DNA from: Reichenbachiella agariperforans
GTDB lineage: Bacteria > Bacteroidota > Bacteroidia > Cytophagales > Cyclobacteriaceae
Assembly (NCBI RefSeq): GCF_900142205.1
Contig: NZ_FRAA01000001.1
Location: 112,889 to 176,888, forward strand
Direction: 5' to 3'
Length of the DNA stretch: 64,000 nucleotides
A program made the translations under genes and the position numbers. Shown here piece after piece: positions 31,770 to 41,627 of the stretch. Each line of letters starts with the position of its first letter. The stretch's first letter is position 1. Under the pieces are notes generated by a model. That model was not told the DNA's origin and did no database searches. It worked only from the letters and a program-made list of their open reading frames with translations.

Positions 31770-32690
31770 TTACTTTTTATCTTTTTTAGGTGGCACAATG
31801 ACAATTCCGAATTGGAAGAATGGTCTATTCGCTATGTCATAATTTTCATAGTCTAAAGAATCATCTTGAAGCCCCACCCTTCGCGCTATGGTGATACCTC
31901 CTGAGGCCTCTAGCTGGATGAAACTTCCAATACGATAGTTTATAGTGGGGCCTACGATCACCCGAGTATAGGATAACTTATCCACCTGTTTGATCTCATT
32001 AAGAGAATTTACTCTTGAATAATTGGCGTTATAGCGCGAACCACTTACGGCCATCTGTAGTCCTACTGTGAATTTTTCAAAATAGTAATCATAAGTAATA
32101 TGGCGTGGCAAGAGTATTTCAAACTTGGCATTGTCCGATTTGAAGGTGAATTGTAATGTTGGGATCAACCTAGGTAATCCATAGCTAGATGTGAGCGCAA
32201 TACCACCACCATACGCAAAATGGTCAGTCTTTTCTTTTACAAAATGGAAAGTGCCATTGAGTAGAAAATCATCTCCTTCGAGTGCTGTGTTAAACGTAGT
32301 TGATAATGTAGGGTTCAGTGATACCAGCACCCTCCATTTATGCTCCAATTGATGTATCGCGGCAAAACGATAACCTATAACATGTAATTGCTGCCCTTCC
32401 AAACCCAAATTAAGGTCATTGTCTAAGAAAGGGGTTGCCAGTCTGTACTGGAGTCCATTGATCAAAATGGTCTCATTTTTGAGCGTTTTAGGAAGATTTA
32501 CAAAGAAATTGTATTCATTAACTTCCACGTTCTCATTCTGTGGTGAGTCCAACACTTCAGCATTTGAAAATCTAGTATAGCTGAGTCCTGCAAGTTGAAG
32601 ATTCTGTGACATAACAGTCGAGCCATTAAGTAGGAGTAATCCACATATTGCGCTCAATAGTGGTTTATAAAAGTGTTTCGGAATATTCAT
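31770..32690 (-). CDS. DUF6268-like outer-membrane beta-barrel protein
   Basis: 306 aa with a signal peptide (about 1-28, ending VMSQN). The mature part is built of alternating amphipathic strands typical of an outer-membrane barrel: ETILINGLQYRLATPF, FAAIHQLEHKWRVLVSLNPTLS, NYRIGSFIQLEASGG. The layout resembles DUF6268 (recollection). Function unknown. The start overlaps the RND pump stop by 4 bases (ATGA), so it is translated with the efflux system and may be an accessory outer-membrane part. Confidence 0.7.
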   Translation of the reverse strand: MNIPKHFYKPLLSAICGLLLLNGSTVMSQNLQLAGLSYTRFSNAEVLDSPQNENVEVNEYNFFVNLPKTLKNETILINGLQYRLATPFLDNDLNLGLEGQQLHVIGYRFAAIHQLEHKWRVLVSLNPTLSTTFNTALEGDDFLLNGTFHFVKEKTDHFAYGGGIALTSSYGLPRLIPTLQFTFKSDNAKFEILLPRHITYDYYFEKFTVGLQMAVSGSRYNANYSRVNSLNEIKQVDKLSYTRVIVGPTINYRIGSFIQLEASGGITIARRVGLQDDSLDYENYDIANRPFFQFGIVIVPPKKDKK

Positions 32691-35600
32691 TTTGGTAGGG
32701 ATACTTTATAAAATAATCGATAGAGCACCGGAACCAATACCAGCGTAATCACCGTGGCAAAAAGCAATCCGAATATGATGCCTATTGCGAGGGGTTTCCA
32801 CATGTCACCACCACCCAGCCATAAGGGAATTAAACCCAAAGAAGTAGTAAAGGTGGTGAGTAGAATGGGGCGAAACCGTTCGTGTGCAGCAGCCAATATT
32901 GCATCGTATTGCGTTCTTTTATACTCGTCCAGTTCCAATTGAATCCGGTCAAGGAGTACGATGGCATTATTAATCACAATTCCTGATAGTGAAATGATAC
33001 CCAGGAATCCGGTGAAGCTCAAATTGGTTCCAGTGATCAGCAAACCACCCACCACACCAATGATCCCAAAAGGAATGGCAAGCAGTACAATACTACTTTT
33101 TCGCAATGAGTTAAATTGCATGACAAGAAGCAGGATGATGATGAAAAATGAAATAGGCAGTTTAGCCATAACCGCACCCATTGCATCACTGCTTGCTTCT
33201 GACTCACCTCCAAGTTCAAAAACATATTCATTGCCCCACTTGTCTCGTTGCTCGTTGAGCCACATTAGCATTTCGTCAGTGACCTCAGCTGCAGTATATC
33301 CTGCCTGTAGCTGAGACTCTACCGTTATGGTTCTGTTGAGGTCTCGTCTAATAATTTTTGCTAATTGCCAATCTACACTGATGTCTGCTACCTGAGCCAT
33401 CGGCACGGTCTTACCTGTTCGTTGGCTATAGATGCTTAGTCCTTCCAGGTCTTCATAGGCTACCTCAAGGCTGCCTTCCGTTCGCATCGCTATAGGAATA
33501 TTGTCCTCTTCTTCACGGTATTCACCTACCGTATATCCCGACAAAGTAGTGTAAGAAGATAGTGCAACATCCTGATTGGTCAATCCATTGTAACTAAGTT
33601 TGGATGGATTGATATCGACATTAACTTTCTTAATTTTCGGACCCCAGTCGTCATCCACATTGCTAGTCCCGGCTATGGTTCGTAGTTGATTTTTCGTTTC
33701 ACCAGCAATCCGGGTTAGCTTTTCTGCATCAGGGCCACTAATTCTGATTTGTATAGGGACGCTGGCTCCTCCGCCACTGGTAAGTCTTTTCACCGTAACC
33801 TTGGCATCTGGCAGATGATTAAAAGCAAATGAATTAATCCTGTCAATGACCATCTGATTGTCGTCACCAGATGATGTATTGACTAAAAGGTGCGCATAAT
33901 TGGTCTGTTTTTGGTCGGGCTGATAGCCCAAATCATAAGACTTAGGGCCTTCACCAATGAAAGAAGACCAATTCCTCACACCACCAAGTCTTTCGTTGTT
34001 GATAAGCAGACTGTCCGATATAAACCTTTCTATTCGGGCGACTTGAGAATCAGTGGTTTCCAAACTTGTGCCAGTAGGTAATATGAGGTCAACGGTCACA
34101 AGATTACGCTCACTGTCAGGCATAAACACAAAGCCCAGTTTACCCATACCGATCAGTGAAAGTACCAGACATCCAAAAACTACAGATAAAATCAAAACGG
34201 GTTTAGCCAATGACCAGACGATAATTTGTTTGTAATATCTATTGAGGTTGTCGAAGAAACCGGGCTTTTGACTACTGCTATTCTGCTTGACTTTAATAAA
34301 TACAATGGCCAACATAGGCACAATAGTTAACGCCATAAGCCAGGAGGAGAGCAACGTAATGGTGATCACCGAAAATAGTGGACCCATGATTTCACCCATT
34401 ATGGAGTCGGCAATAAAAAAAGACAGGAATGCGGCAGAAGTAGTCAAAGAACTGGTCAATAAGGGAATCATAAGCTCTTTGCTGGAAGCGATTGCAGCAT
34501 CTAGCGCATTATCTCCTCTTTCCATTTTCACCATCATCGATTCGGCCATGACGATAGCATTATCCACCAACATACCTAATGCCATGATGAGGGCGGCCAG
34601 TGAAACCTGGTTGAGACCAATGTTAAAAACACCCATCAAAAACAGTGACATCATTATAGTAGCAGGGATCAGGCTTGCTACTACAACCCCTGTTCTAAGT
34701 CCAAGGAATACCAACATAACGGCCAATACAATGACCACACTTTGAATGAGGTTAGAGATAAAATCGCTGACACTTTTAGAGACGGCATGATCCTGTGATG
34801 CAATCCTTTTTGCCGTAATTCCAATAGGAAGGGTCTGGTTGAAACTGGCCAGTAGTTGGTCGACCTCCTCACCTAATTGCACAATATTGGCTCCATCCTT
34901 TAATGAAATATGCAGGCCAATGGCCGGTTGGCCGCTCATCCTTACAATGGTTTCCCTAGGCGAGATGTAGCCTTCATAGACATTAGCTATGTCCTTCAAA
35001 TAAACGGATTCCCCTTGATACCCAACCGGAATGATCATGTTCTGAATGTCCTCTATCGTTTCAAAATTTCCAGAAGGTTCCAGAATGACCCGTTCATCTT
35101 CGAAGCTGATCTGACCTGCAGGAATAATAATGTTCGTGCTTGTGATCGCATTCTTTAACTCATTGGCTGATAGTTCAATTTTTGCTAGCTCGGCATCATT
35201 GTAATCAATATATACCCTGCGCTCCAACACACCTGTAAGTTCTACTTTGGCTGCATCCCTTAACCGGATCAACACATTTCTCAACTGATCCGCATACTTC
35301 TTCAGCTCCCTGGGTTGATAACCGTCATTTTCCAGACCGATCGCAATGCCATAAGTAATCCCCAAATCCTCATCTTTTAAATCCGGGCCTTTGGTAATCC
35401 CTGAAGGCATTTCTATATTATCAATTTTTCTTCTCAGGCGATCCCAAATGGGTCTGAGCTCCGACTCGCCAATGCTCTCTTTCAGGGCAACTTTGACAAT
35501 TGAAATTCCCGTTCTCGATTCGCTTTCGATATAATCTACTTCTGGAATCTCCTGTACAACTTTCTCCAATGGGTCAGTGACCAAAAGCTCCATTCTTTCC

Positions 35601-35767
35601 GGGCTTGCCCCGGGAAAAACTGTAACAATCCTTGCCATCCGAATCGTAAATGGAGGCATGCTGTCTCTGGGTAATGAAGCATATCCTGTGATCCCAAGAA
35701 TGATGATGATCCCCAGTAACAAATAAGTAACGCGATTATTCTTGATCGCAAAAGCAGTAAGATTCAT
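32687..35767 (-). CDS. RND-family efflux pump, inner-membrane transporter
   Basis: 1026 aa, close to the AcrB/CzcA length. One N-terminal helix, a large periplasmic domain, then six and five further helices in two repeats. MPPFTIRMARIVTVFPGASPERMELLV is the canonical porter start. VSLAALIMALGMLVDNAIVMAESMM in TM4 carries the Asp of the proton relay. GIVINNAIVLLDRIQLEL is the matching second-half motif. HAE-type drug pumps and metal pumps both resemble it; no HME metal signature was noted, so drug or hydrophobic substrates are more likely. Operon with adaptor and TolC-like genes. Confidence 0.94.
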   Translation of the reverse strand: MNLTAFAIKNNRVTYLLLGIIIILGITGYASLPRDSMPPFTIRMARIVTVFPGASPERMELLVTDPLEKVVQEIPEVDYIESESRTGISIVKVALKESIGESELRPIWDRLRRKIDNIEMPSGITKGPDLKDEDLGITYGIAIGLENDGYQPRELKKYADQLRNVLIRLRDAAKVELTGVLERRVYIDYNDAELAKIELSANELKNAITSTNIIIPAGQISFEDERVILEPSGNFETIEDIQNMIIPVGYQGESVYLKDIANVYEGYISPRETIVRMSGQPAIGLHISLKDGANIVQLGEEVDQLLASFNQTLPIGITAKRIASQDHAVSKSVSDFISNLIQSVVIVLAVMLVFLGLRTGVVVASLIPATIMMSLFLMGVFNIGLNQVSLAALIMALGMLVDNAIVMAESMMVKMERGDNALDAAIASSKELMIPLLTSSLTTSAAFLSFFIADSIMGEIMGPLFSVITITLLSSWLMALTIVPMLAIVFIKVKQNSSSQKPGFFDNLNRYYKQIIVWSLAKPVLILSVVFGCLVLSLIGMGKLGFVFMPDSERNLVTVDLILPTGTSLETTDSQVARIERFISDSLLINNERLGGVRNWSSFIGEGPKSYDLGYQPDQKQTNYAHLLVNTSSGDDNQMVIDRINSFAFNHLPDAKVTVKRLTSGGGASVPIQIRISGPDAEKLTRIAGETKNQLRTIAGTSNVDDDWGPKIKKVNVDINPSKLSYNGLTNQDVALSSYTTLSGYTVGEYREEEDNIPIAMRTEGSLEVAYEDLEGLSIYSQRTGKTVPMAQVADISVDWQLAKIIRRDLNRTITVESQLQAGYTAAEVTDEMLMWLNEQRDKWGNEYVFELGGESEASSDAMGAVMAKLPISFFIIILLLVMQFNSLRKSSIVLLAIPFGIIGVVGGLLITGTNLSFTGFLGIISLSGIVINNAIVLLDRIQLELDEYKRTQYDAILAAAHERFRPILLTTFTTSLGLIPLWLGGGDMWKPLAIGIIFGLLFATVITLVLVPVLYRLFYKVSLPK

Positions 35768-35768
35768 T

Positions 35769-36863
35769 TCATTCTTGGGTTAAAAGTGAGACCTTCATTC
35801 CATCATATAGAGTCCTTAGACCAGCCACAGCTACGATTTGATCCAGAGCCAAACCTGACCTCACGATAAAGCCTTCTGAAGTGAGCCTACCAATTTCTAT
35901 TGCCTTTTTTTTCACTTCATAGACTTCATTATTTATGGGACTTAAGGCATAAACAAATTGTCCGCTTTCGTCTTCGCTCACAGCCTTGACCGGGACGATC
36001 AATTGCTTTTGCTGATTCTCATTACCAAAAGTGAACGTAACCTCAACCGGCATACCTGGCCGTAATTCATCTGTAGTGTTGGCAAGTGAAGTAATCACCG
36101 GATAGGTGCCACCAGAAGAAGTATATCCTACTTCTGTGATGACACCATCAAATTCATTTGATAGCGTAGGTATCCTAATTTTGGTAGGACTTCCCTGCTT
36201 TATCTGACTGATGTACTTTTCAGGGACTCCAGCTTGTGCTTCTATATCGCTGGCGTCTTCATTACTCATCGTAAGAATAATATGACCAGGACTAACTACC
36301 TCATTTGTTCCCACATGTACAGAAGAAACAATGCCAGACATAGGTGCAGTAATGGTGGTATAAGAAACCTGTGACCGTTGCAGATCCAAACGTTTCAGCG
36401 AGATTTCATAGGAACTTTGAGCACTGGATAGCGTACTCTTTGCCTTCTCATAATCACTCAATGAGGCATTATTGGTTTGATAAAGTTGTTTGACGCGTTC
36501 GAAGCTGGATGAGGCCGTTTCCATCTGTATTTTTGTGTTCGTTACATCTGCTTGAGCCTGCTGCAAGGCAAGTAGAACATCTGTTTGGTCTAATTGGGCA
36601 AGTAGCTGATTCTTTTTTATACGCTGACCTACGCCCACATTCAACCTGGTAATTAGGCCTCCCGTACGAAAACTCAGTTTCGTTTCCGAACCAGATTGCG
36701 TGATCCCGTTAAAGGTGCGTGTGGTTAAGCCTCCAAACGATTCTACCACTCCATACTTGATGGGTTTGACTAATTCTTTCTTTTCTTCCTCATTTGAATT
36801 CCCGCATCCTGAGAGAAGGATAAGGACCATGAGAGCCATGTATAAATATTTTACTCGTTGCAT
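35769..36863 (-). CDS. RND periplasmic adaptor subunit (membrane fusion protein), lipoprotein
   Basis: 364 aa, lipobox LLSGC (Cys about 20). Domain order is typical: first barrel/lipoyl half with GGLITRLNVGVGQRIKKNQLLAQLDQTD, coiled-coil hairpin (ALQQAQADVTNTKIQ through KSTLSSAQSSYEISLKR), second lipoyl half TTITAPMSGIVSSVHVGTNEVV, beta-barrel and membrane-proximal domain. It links the RND pump to the outer-membrane channel. One base separates it from the pump start, and it overlaps the upstream TolC-like gene by one base. Confidence 0.94.
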   Translation of the reverse strand: MQRVKYLYMALMVLILLSGCGNSNEEEKKELVKPIKYGVVESFGGLTTRTFNGITQSGSETKLSFRTGGLITRLNVGVGQRIKKNQLLAQLDQTDVLLALQQAQADVTNTKIQMETASSSFERVKQLYQTNNASLSDYEKAKSTLSSAQSSYEISLKRLDLQRSQVSYTTITAPMSGIVSSVHVGTNEVVSPGHIILTMSNEDASDIEAQAGVPEKYISQIKQGSPTKIRIPTLSNEFDGVITEVGYTSSGGTYPVITSLANTTDELRPGMPVEVTFTFGNENQQKQLIVPVKAVSEDESGQFVYALSPINNEVYEVKKKAIEIGRLTSEGFIVRSGLALDQIVAVAGLRTLYDGMKVSLLTQE

Positions 36864-39211
36864 CAGTTTTGATTATTTAAGTATTGTTGAAATCGGTTAT
36901 TGAAATGCTGAAGCTGATCTTCAGGCATCAGCATGATAAATGAGCCCACGTTGAATTCTAATTGAAGATGAGCCTGGATATACTGATAGATGGAAAAAGC
37001 AGCCGCTAATCTGGCTTCCAATGCTCTTTGCTGAGCATCTATCAGTTGGGTAATTGTTACCTGACCTTGTTTGTAATTTTCCTGAACCAGATCAAAGTTT
37101 TCAAGGGCACTCTCTGACGCAGATTTGCTATATCGAATATTTGTACTTGCACGCAACAAATCAAGTACGTTAGCTCTCACACCCAGCTCCAGATTCTGAT
37201 CTAGAAGTGTTTGTGAATGATCCAATTGGTTCAGCCTGATTTTAGATTGTTGGATAGCTGCTTGTCTACCGAATCCATCAAAAATCGGAAATGACAATGA
37301 AATCCCTGCAAACCATGTGTTGTATTGGAGTTCAGTAACACCTAGTGCCATGGCCTGCGCATCCAACGTGGAACCAGCCCCACCTCTCGCCAAGACCTGG
37401 GAAGTCTGGGCCTGTAGGGCAATAGTAGGCGTGTATAGCAAGCGTTGATTCTGTGCGAGCTGACGATTAGCCGCATTCATATTTTCTAATAATGCTTTTT
37501 TATTGGGATTTTGACGTTGACTTTCTGCCACTAAAAAATCCGAAACCATACGTAAACTTTCTGGAGTCTTCACTACCTCAGCAATGGGGCCTTGACTAAA
37601 CGCTTTAAAGAGCTCATCTTCTAGCGAAATATCCTCTACCTCAAACGCTGAATCCAAAGTATTCGCTAATAGTGTGTTCAATTGAAGTTTAGCAGTTAAC
37701 AGTGTTGTTTGCGCTTCGATAACTGACTGGCTGGCAATCGCCAACTCTGTTTCCCATCGGTAGAGATCAGTGTTATTTGAGGCTCCTAGGTTTACTCTAA
37801 TAGCTGCCAACTCCTTGTTTTTTCGTGTGTTCGAAAGGTTCTCTTGCTGTATCAGCACGTTGGTCTTGGCAGACAAAACATTCAAATAAGCTGTATAGGT
37901 ATCAAACAGCACCCTCAAAACTTCAGCCTCCGTATTGTACTCTTGGGCTTTTTCCAGATACTTTGAAATCTTAATGGCCGCTATGGCTTTTTCTGAATAG
38001 ATCAACTGGGTAAAGGTGAGACCTGCAGTCAATGATTGCTCTGGCGTATTGAATGCTGCGTTAGCCCGCTCCTCATTGATCTGAGAAGCTGTAAGACCTG
38101 ACTCTAGCGATGGCAATACGCTTGATCTTGCAGATTTGACACGCACCTTACTAAGCGCTACATCCTGATAACTGATTTGAATGTTAAGGTTCTCCTCTAG
38201 GGATTTTTCGGCAATTTCTTCAAAAGAATAGGTTTTGACTGCTCCGTCATTATTTCCTATGAGGGTAGCTGTGAGAAGTACTTCAAAAGGAATAGAAATC
38301 TGGATTTTTCGTGCGGTAGCCATATTGATATGCAGACTCTCATTAGTGTCCAGCATCACGGGCATGGATGAGAGATCCGATCCTGAGACAATTCCATCAA
38401 TCATTATGGCTAGTTTTCGAATGACCTGCTCTAGGTCATTTTCATCGGCCATCGACCCAAGCACGCCATAATCCACCAGTCTGGCGTTTCCCGAGAACGT
38501 TGCGATTTTTTGCTCATGGAGTTGATCAATCAGCCATCGGATCTGCGATTCGGTTTGATGTAAGAGTACAGTGAAATAGGTTGCATCTGCTTCTATAGGC
38601 ACTTGATTGATGACCTGATCCATGTTGGTGCCAACAGGGATAATAGTTACTGCAGCATTTAACTGTCTAGAAAGAGAATCAATGAGATTCTTGGCTTTTT
38701 GCGCACTGACTGTAGATGCAGCTTTCTCATCCACAAAAACTACTACGCTTTTGAAATCATGAATCTTATGAAAAGCTTCTAATTCTCTATCTAAATCGCG
38801 TGTTTGCCAGATATAAGTGAAATTCGGCTTTCCTGATGTTCCACTTATATAGGGAATTTCTTGTAAATCCGGGTCGATAATTCCCAAAGCAACGACAGGT
38901 GTTGGAAGATTGCTTATCAATGACAGCCCCTTCGTACTCATGCTTCCTACAGCAATGACGAGATCAACCTGATCATCAAATTGGTGATAAGATTGTTGCG
39001 CTGACTTAATATCAGAAACACCAAAGATAGTAGCTCCCAAACTGACTTCTCTTGACGTACCTGTAGTCTGATCGATTTCCTGAATTATCTGATTTAGGAT
39101 TGATGCCAGATTAGAAGATTTCTCAAAATCCGAAATCACGCCAACTTTAAATTGTTGTGCAAATACAGGAGTAATGCATACGAGCAGGACTAAACTTATT
39201 ACAAACTTCAT
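36863..39211 (-). CDS. TolC-family outer-membrane factor fused to an N-terminal periplasmic-binding-like domain
   Basis: 782 aa, much longer than TolC (430-490). After a signal peptide (FKVGVISDF follows the cleavage region), residues about 20-325 look like a two-lobed binding-protein fold of the ABC_sub_bind type: VDLVIAVGSMSTKGLSLIS, TPVVALGIID, FKSVVVFVDEKAAS, and YFTVLLHQTESQIRWLIDQLH. Residues about 340-775 are a TolC/OEP domain with two helical repeats (SFEEIAEKSLEENLNIQISYQ..., ENYKQGQVTITQLIDAQQRALEARLAAA). It should give the channel of this RND system, with the extra domain in the periplasm. Confidence 0.85.
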   Translation of the reverse strand: MKFVISLVLLVCITPVFAQQFKVGVISDFEKSSNLASILNQIIQEIDQTTGTSREVSLGATIFGVSDIKSAQQSYHQFDDQVDLVIAVGSMSTKGLSLISNLPTPVVALGIIDPDLQEIPYISGTSGKPNFTYIWQTRDLDRELEAFHKIHDFKSVVVFVDEKAASTVSAQKAKNLIDSLSRQLNAAVTIIPVGTNMDQVINQVPIEADATYFTVLLHQTESQIRWLIDQLHEQKIATFSGNARLVDYGVLGSMADENDLEQVIRKLAIMIDGIVSGSDLSSMPVMLDTNESLHINMATARKIQISIPFEVLLTATLIGNNDGAVKTYSFEEIAEKSLEENLNIQISYQDVALSKVRVKSARSSVLPSLESGLTASQINEERANAAFNTPEQSLTAGLTFTQLIYSEKAIAAIKISKYLEKAQEYNTEAEVLRVLFDTYTAYLNVLSAKTNVLIQQENLSNTRKNKELAAIRVNLGASNNTDLYRWETELAIASQSVIEAQTTLLTAKLQLNTLLANTLDSAFEVEDISLEDELFKAFSQGPIAEVVKTPESLRMVSDFLVAESQRQNPNKKALLENMNAANRQLAQNQRLLYTPTIALQAQTSQVLARGGAGSTLDAQAMALGVTELQYNTWFAGISLSFPIFDGFGRQAAIQQSKIRLNQLDHSQTLLDQNLELGVRANVLDLLRASTNIRYSKSASESALENFDLVQENYKQGQVTITQLIDAQQRALEARLAAAFSIYQYIQAHLQLEFNVGSFIMLMPEDQLQHFNNRFQQYLNNQN

Positions 39212-39235
39212 AGCTTAGATGTTTGGAGCGTTCAA

Positions 39236-39592
39236 TTATTTGATTTTCGCCCATTCAAGGTCTGCAGATACGAATCGAGCCGTTACTTCAAGGAGAAGTT
39301 TATTCCCATCCACCTGACATGCTACGTCCAGGAGCCTTCCTCTCCTTTTGGAATATATTTTCCCAACCCATTTACCATTTTTATATTCAAGGTTGAGTAC
39401 TTCGACTTCTGTATTTCTCTCTCCCTCTGCGTTGATGGGGTTTCCTATGTACCTGTCATCTACTTTGTAGATTTCTACTTGCGCTTCTTGCGTCTCCCAA
39501 GTGGCAATGATTTCATCTTGATTATTTTGAGCAAAAAGGCGAGTTGACAGGATGCATAAGGCAATTGCGAATAGTGTTTTGATCGTTTTCAT
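39236..39592 (-). CDS. DUF2147-like secreted protein
   Basis: 118 aa with a signal peptide (1-21, RLFAQ). The mature part, ATWETQEAQVEIYKVDDRYIGN, then LNLEYKNGKWVGKIYSKRRGR and LLLEVTARF, matches the DUF2147 pattern (a small lipocalin-like beta protein; function unknown). It is the first gene of the RND operon, 24 bases before the TolC-like start, and divergent from the LytS-type kinase gene. Confidence 0.75.
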   Translation of the reverse strand: MKTIKTLFAIALCILSTRLFAQNNQDEIIATWETQEAQVEIYKVDDRYIGNPINAEGERNTEVEVLNLEYKNGKWVGKIYSKRRGRLLDVACQVDGNKLLLEVTARFVSADLEWAKIK

Positions 39593-39797
39593 GTTTGTTT
39601 GATTTTTGATTTCGATGCGAAACTATTTCTACCACCAATCACCATGAAAAAGGATTTATGAACCACGAGAATAAATGAACCAAATGGCTATTGTGTTGAA
39701 CAAAGCCTTTCAATTAGCCAAATGAATCTTTCATGCGGCAAAATCATTGTTTCATTCATTTAATAATGTTTCCTTAGAAACTGAGTATATTATTGCA

Positions 39798-40844
39798 ATG
39801 ATGAGTAAAGCATTATCTAAGACAGAACGTTTCCTCAAAGTAGGACCTAACCTGCTGTGGTTCGGTATGCACGTTGCTATCAGTTTGGTACTGATCTTTC
39901 AGCGAAGTGGGGCGGAAACCATTTACTATTTGGTTACTTATGTCTTTTTTGGTACGCTGATTATTTGGTTTTTTGGATATAAGATATTCCCACAATACTT
40001 ATCTAGTGAGGGGAAAATTGACAGAAGATTGGGTATGATGATTGGTGTCAATACGCTGATTCTTGTTAGTGGAATATATGCACACACTTTTATGGCCGAG
40101 GCACTAGATTTGACACAAGTAAGAGAAGATTATGCTCCCAAATCAGTCAGAATAATTTTATGGGTATTGATGGTTTTTCTGGGGATCATTTATATGGCCA
40201 GCATTCGTGTGGCACGTGTATATTATCTCAACGCTGTTCAAAAGATTGAGCATAAAGCTCAAAGAGTTGAGGCAGAACTCAAGTTGTTAAAAAGCCAGAT
40301 TAGTCCACACTTCCTTTTTAATACGCTCAACAATATTTACGGGCTGGCCTATCTGAGGGATGAACGAGCTGCTGAAATGATTTCAAAGCTCTCCAAGCTA
40401 CTGCGCTATTTGTTGTATGATTGTGATCAGGAGAAAGTGCTTTTATCGAAAGAAAAAGAGCTGATTGAACACTATTTAAGTATTCAGATGCTTAAGCATG
40501 AAGATGCTATGAACATAGATTTCTACCATGCTGGTATCACCAACAGCCATAGAATTGCACCGATGATCCTTATTAATTTTATTGAGAACTGTTTTAAACA
40601 CTCTGATCTGGAAGGCAACCCGCAGGGATGGATCAAAATCAGTCTGGAAGTAGATAGTGGTGAACTTAATTTCCGAACAGAAAATACAATCAAGGAAGAA
40701 ATGGAGGGATCTAAAATGAACCGTAAAGGAATTGGGCTTACGAATTCGTTAAAATTACTTGAGGCTAATTATCACGGGAAACACAAAATTGACATATCTC
40801 GTGAAGATAACATGTATCTGCTGGATCTAAAGATTACATTATGA
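39798..40844 (+). CDS. LytS/YehU-type sensor histidine kinase
   Basis: 348 aa from the ATG at 39798 (the upstream TTG at 39747 adds 17 residues of no family character). Four membrane helices (about 20-140), then His_kinase PF06580: KSQISPHFLFNTLNNIYGLAY with the phospho-acceptor His, and an HATPase with NFIENCFKHS and KGIGLTNSLKLL. It pairs with the LytTR regulator whose start overlaps its stop by 4 bases. Divergent from the RND operon, which it probably controls (inference). Confidence 0.93.
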   Translation: MMSKALSKTERFLKVGPNLLWFGMHVAISLVLIFQRSGAETIYYLVTYVFFGTLIIWFFGYKIFPQYLSSEGKIDRRLGMMIGVNTLILVSGIYAHTFMAEALDLTQVREDYAPKSVRIILWVLMVFLGIIYMASIRVARVYYLNAVQKIEHKAQRVEAELKLLKSQISPHFLFNTLNNIYGLAYLRDERAAEMISKLSKLLRYLLYDCDQEKVLLSKEKELIEHYLSIQMLKHEDAMNIDFYHAGITNSHRIAPMILINFIENCFKHSDLEGNPQGWIKISLEVDSGELNFRTENTIKEEMEGSKMNRKGIGLTNSLKLLEANYHGKHKIDISREDNMYLLDLKITL

Positions 40845-41569
40845 AAATGAAGTGTCTTATAGTCGATGATGAAAATATTGCACGAAAAATTCTTTCGGAT
40901 TATGTGAGTAAAGTCCCTGAATTGGAATTGGTGGCTGCATGTAGTTCTGCGCTCCAAGCACTCAATCATATTAAAAATGACAACATTGATGTTCTGTTTC
41001 TTGATATTCAAATGCCTGATCTTACTGGCCTTGATTTTCTGAAAATTTTACCTAAAAAACCCGCCACTATTCTTACCACCGCCTATTCTGAATACGCAGT
41101 TCAGAGTTATGAATTAGATGTGGCAGACTATTTATTAAAACCCATAGATTTCGACCGATTTTACAAGGCTGTTGCCAAAGTAATCTCTGCAAAAGACTCT
41201 AAAGTTGATAATCTCCCAAAGCCCACCTCTTCGCAGCAAACTGACAAACTATTCATCAAAGCTGATAACAAGATCATTAAGGTCTCATTTAATGACATAA
41301 TTGTAATTAATGGTGATGGACCCTATGTAAAAATTATCACAAAGGATGGACGAAAAATCATGTCGCTACAGTCGATGAGTAAGCTAGTCCAAATACTTCC
41401 ATCCAATTTTTTCCGAGTTCACCGATCACACATTGTGAACATAGACCATATTGATAGTATTAATGGTAATATGGTTAAGTTAAGCAGCGATCATACTGCC
41501 ATACTGAGCAAGAACAAGCGAGACGAATTTCTTAAGCTGATTGATCAGCTCAATTTGTTGGGAGATTGA
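40841..41569 (+). CDS. LytTR response regulator
   Basis: 242 aa. Receiver domain 1-120: acidic pair DDE at 8-10, phospho-Asp in LFLDIQMPD (about 56), Lys in LLKPIDF. The LytTR DNA-binding domain covers about 145-240, with VNGDGPYVKIIT-like strand and FFRVHRSHIVNIDHIDSI, the diagnostic recognition segment. Partner of the kinase just upstream. Likely targets are promoters in the 39593-39797 divergent space; no repeat was firmly identified there. Confidence 0.94.
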   Translation: MKMKCLIVDDENIARKILSDYVSKVPELELVAACSSALQALNHIKNDNIDVLFLDIQMPDLTGLDFLKILPKKPATILTTAYSEYAVQSYELDVADYLLKPIDFDRFYKAVAKVISAKDSKVDNLPKPTSSQQTDKLFIKADNKIIKVSFNDIIVINGDGPYVKIITKDGRKIMSLQSMSKLVQILPSNFFRVHRSHIVNIDHIDSINGNMVKLSSDHTAILSKNKRDEFLKLIDQLNLLGD

Positions 41570-41627
41570 ATCTGAACTTTCATTTCGGAGAGGTTTGTTT
41601 TGAAGTGTTTATAGGTTGTTGAGAGGG

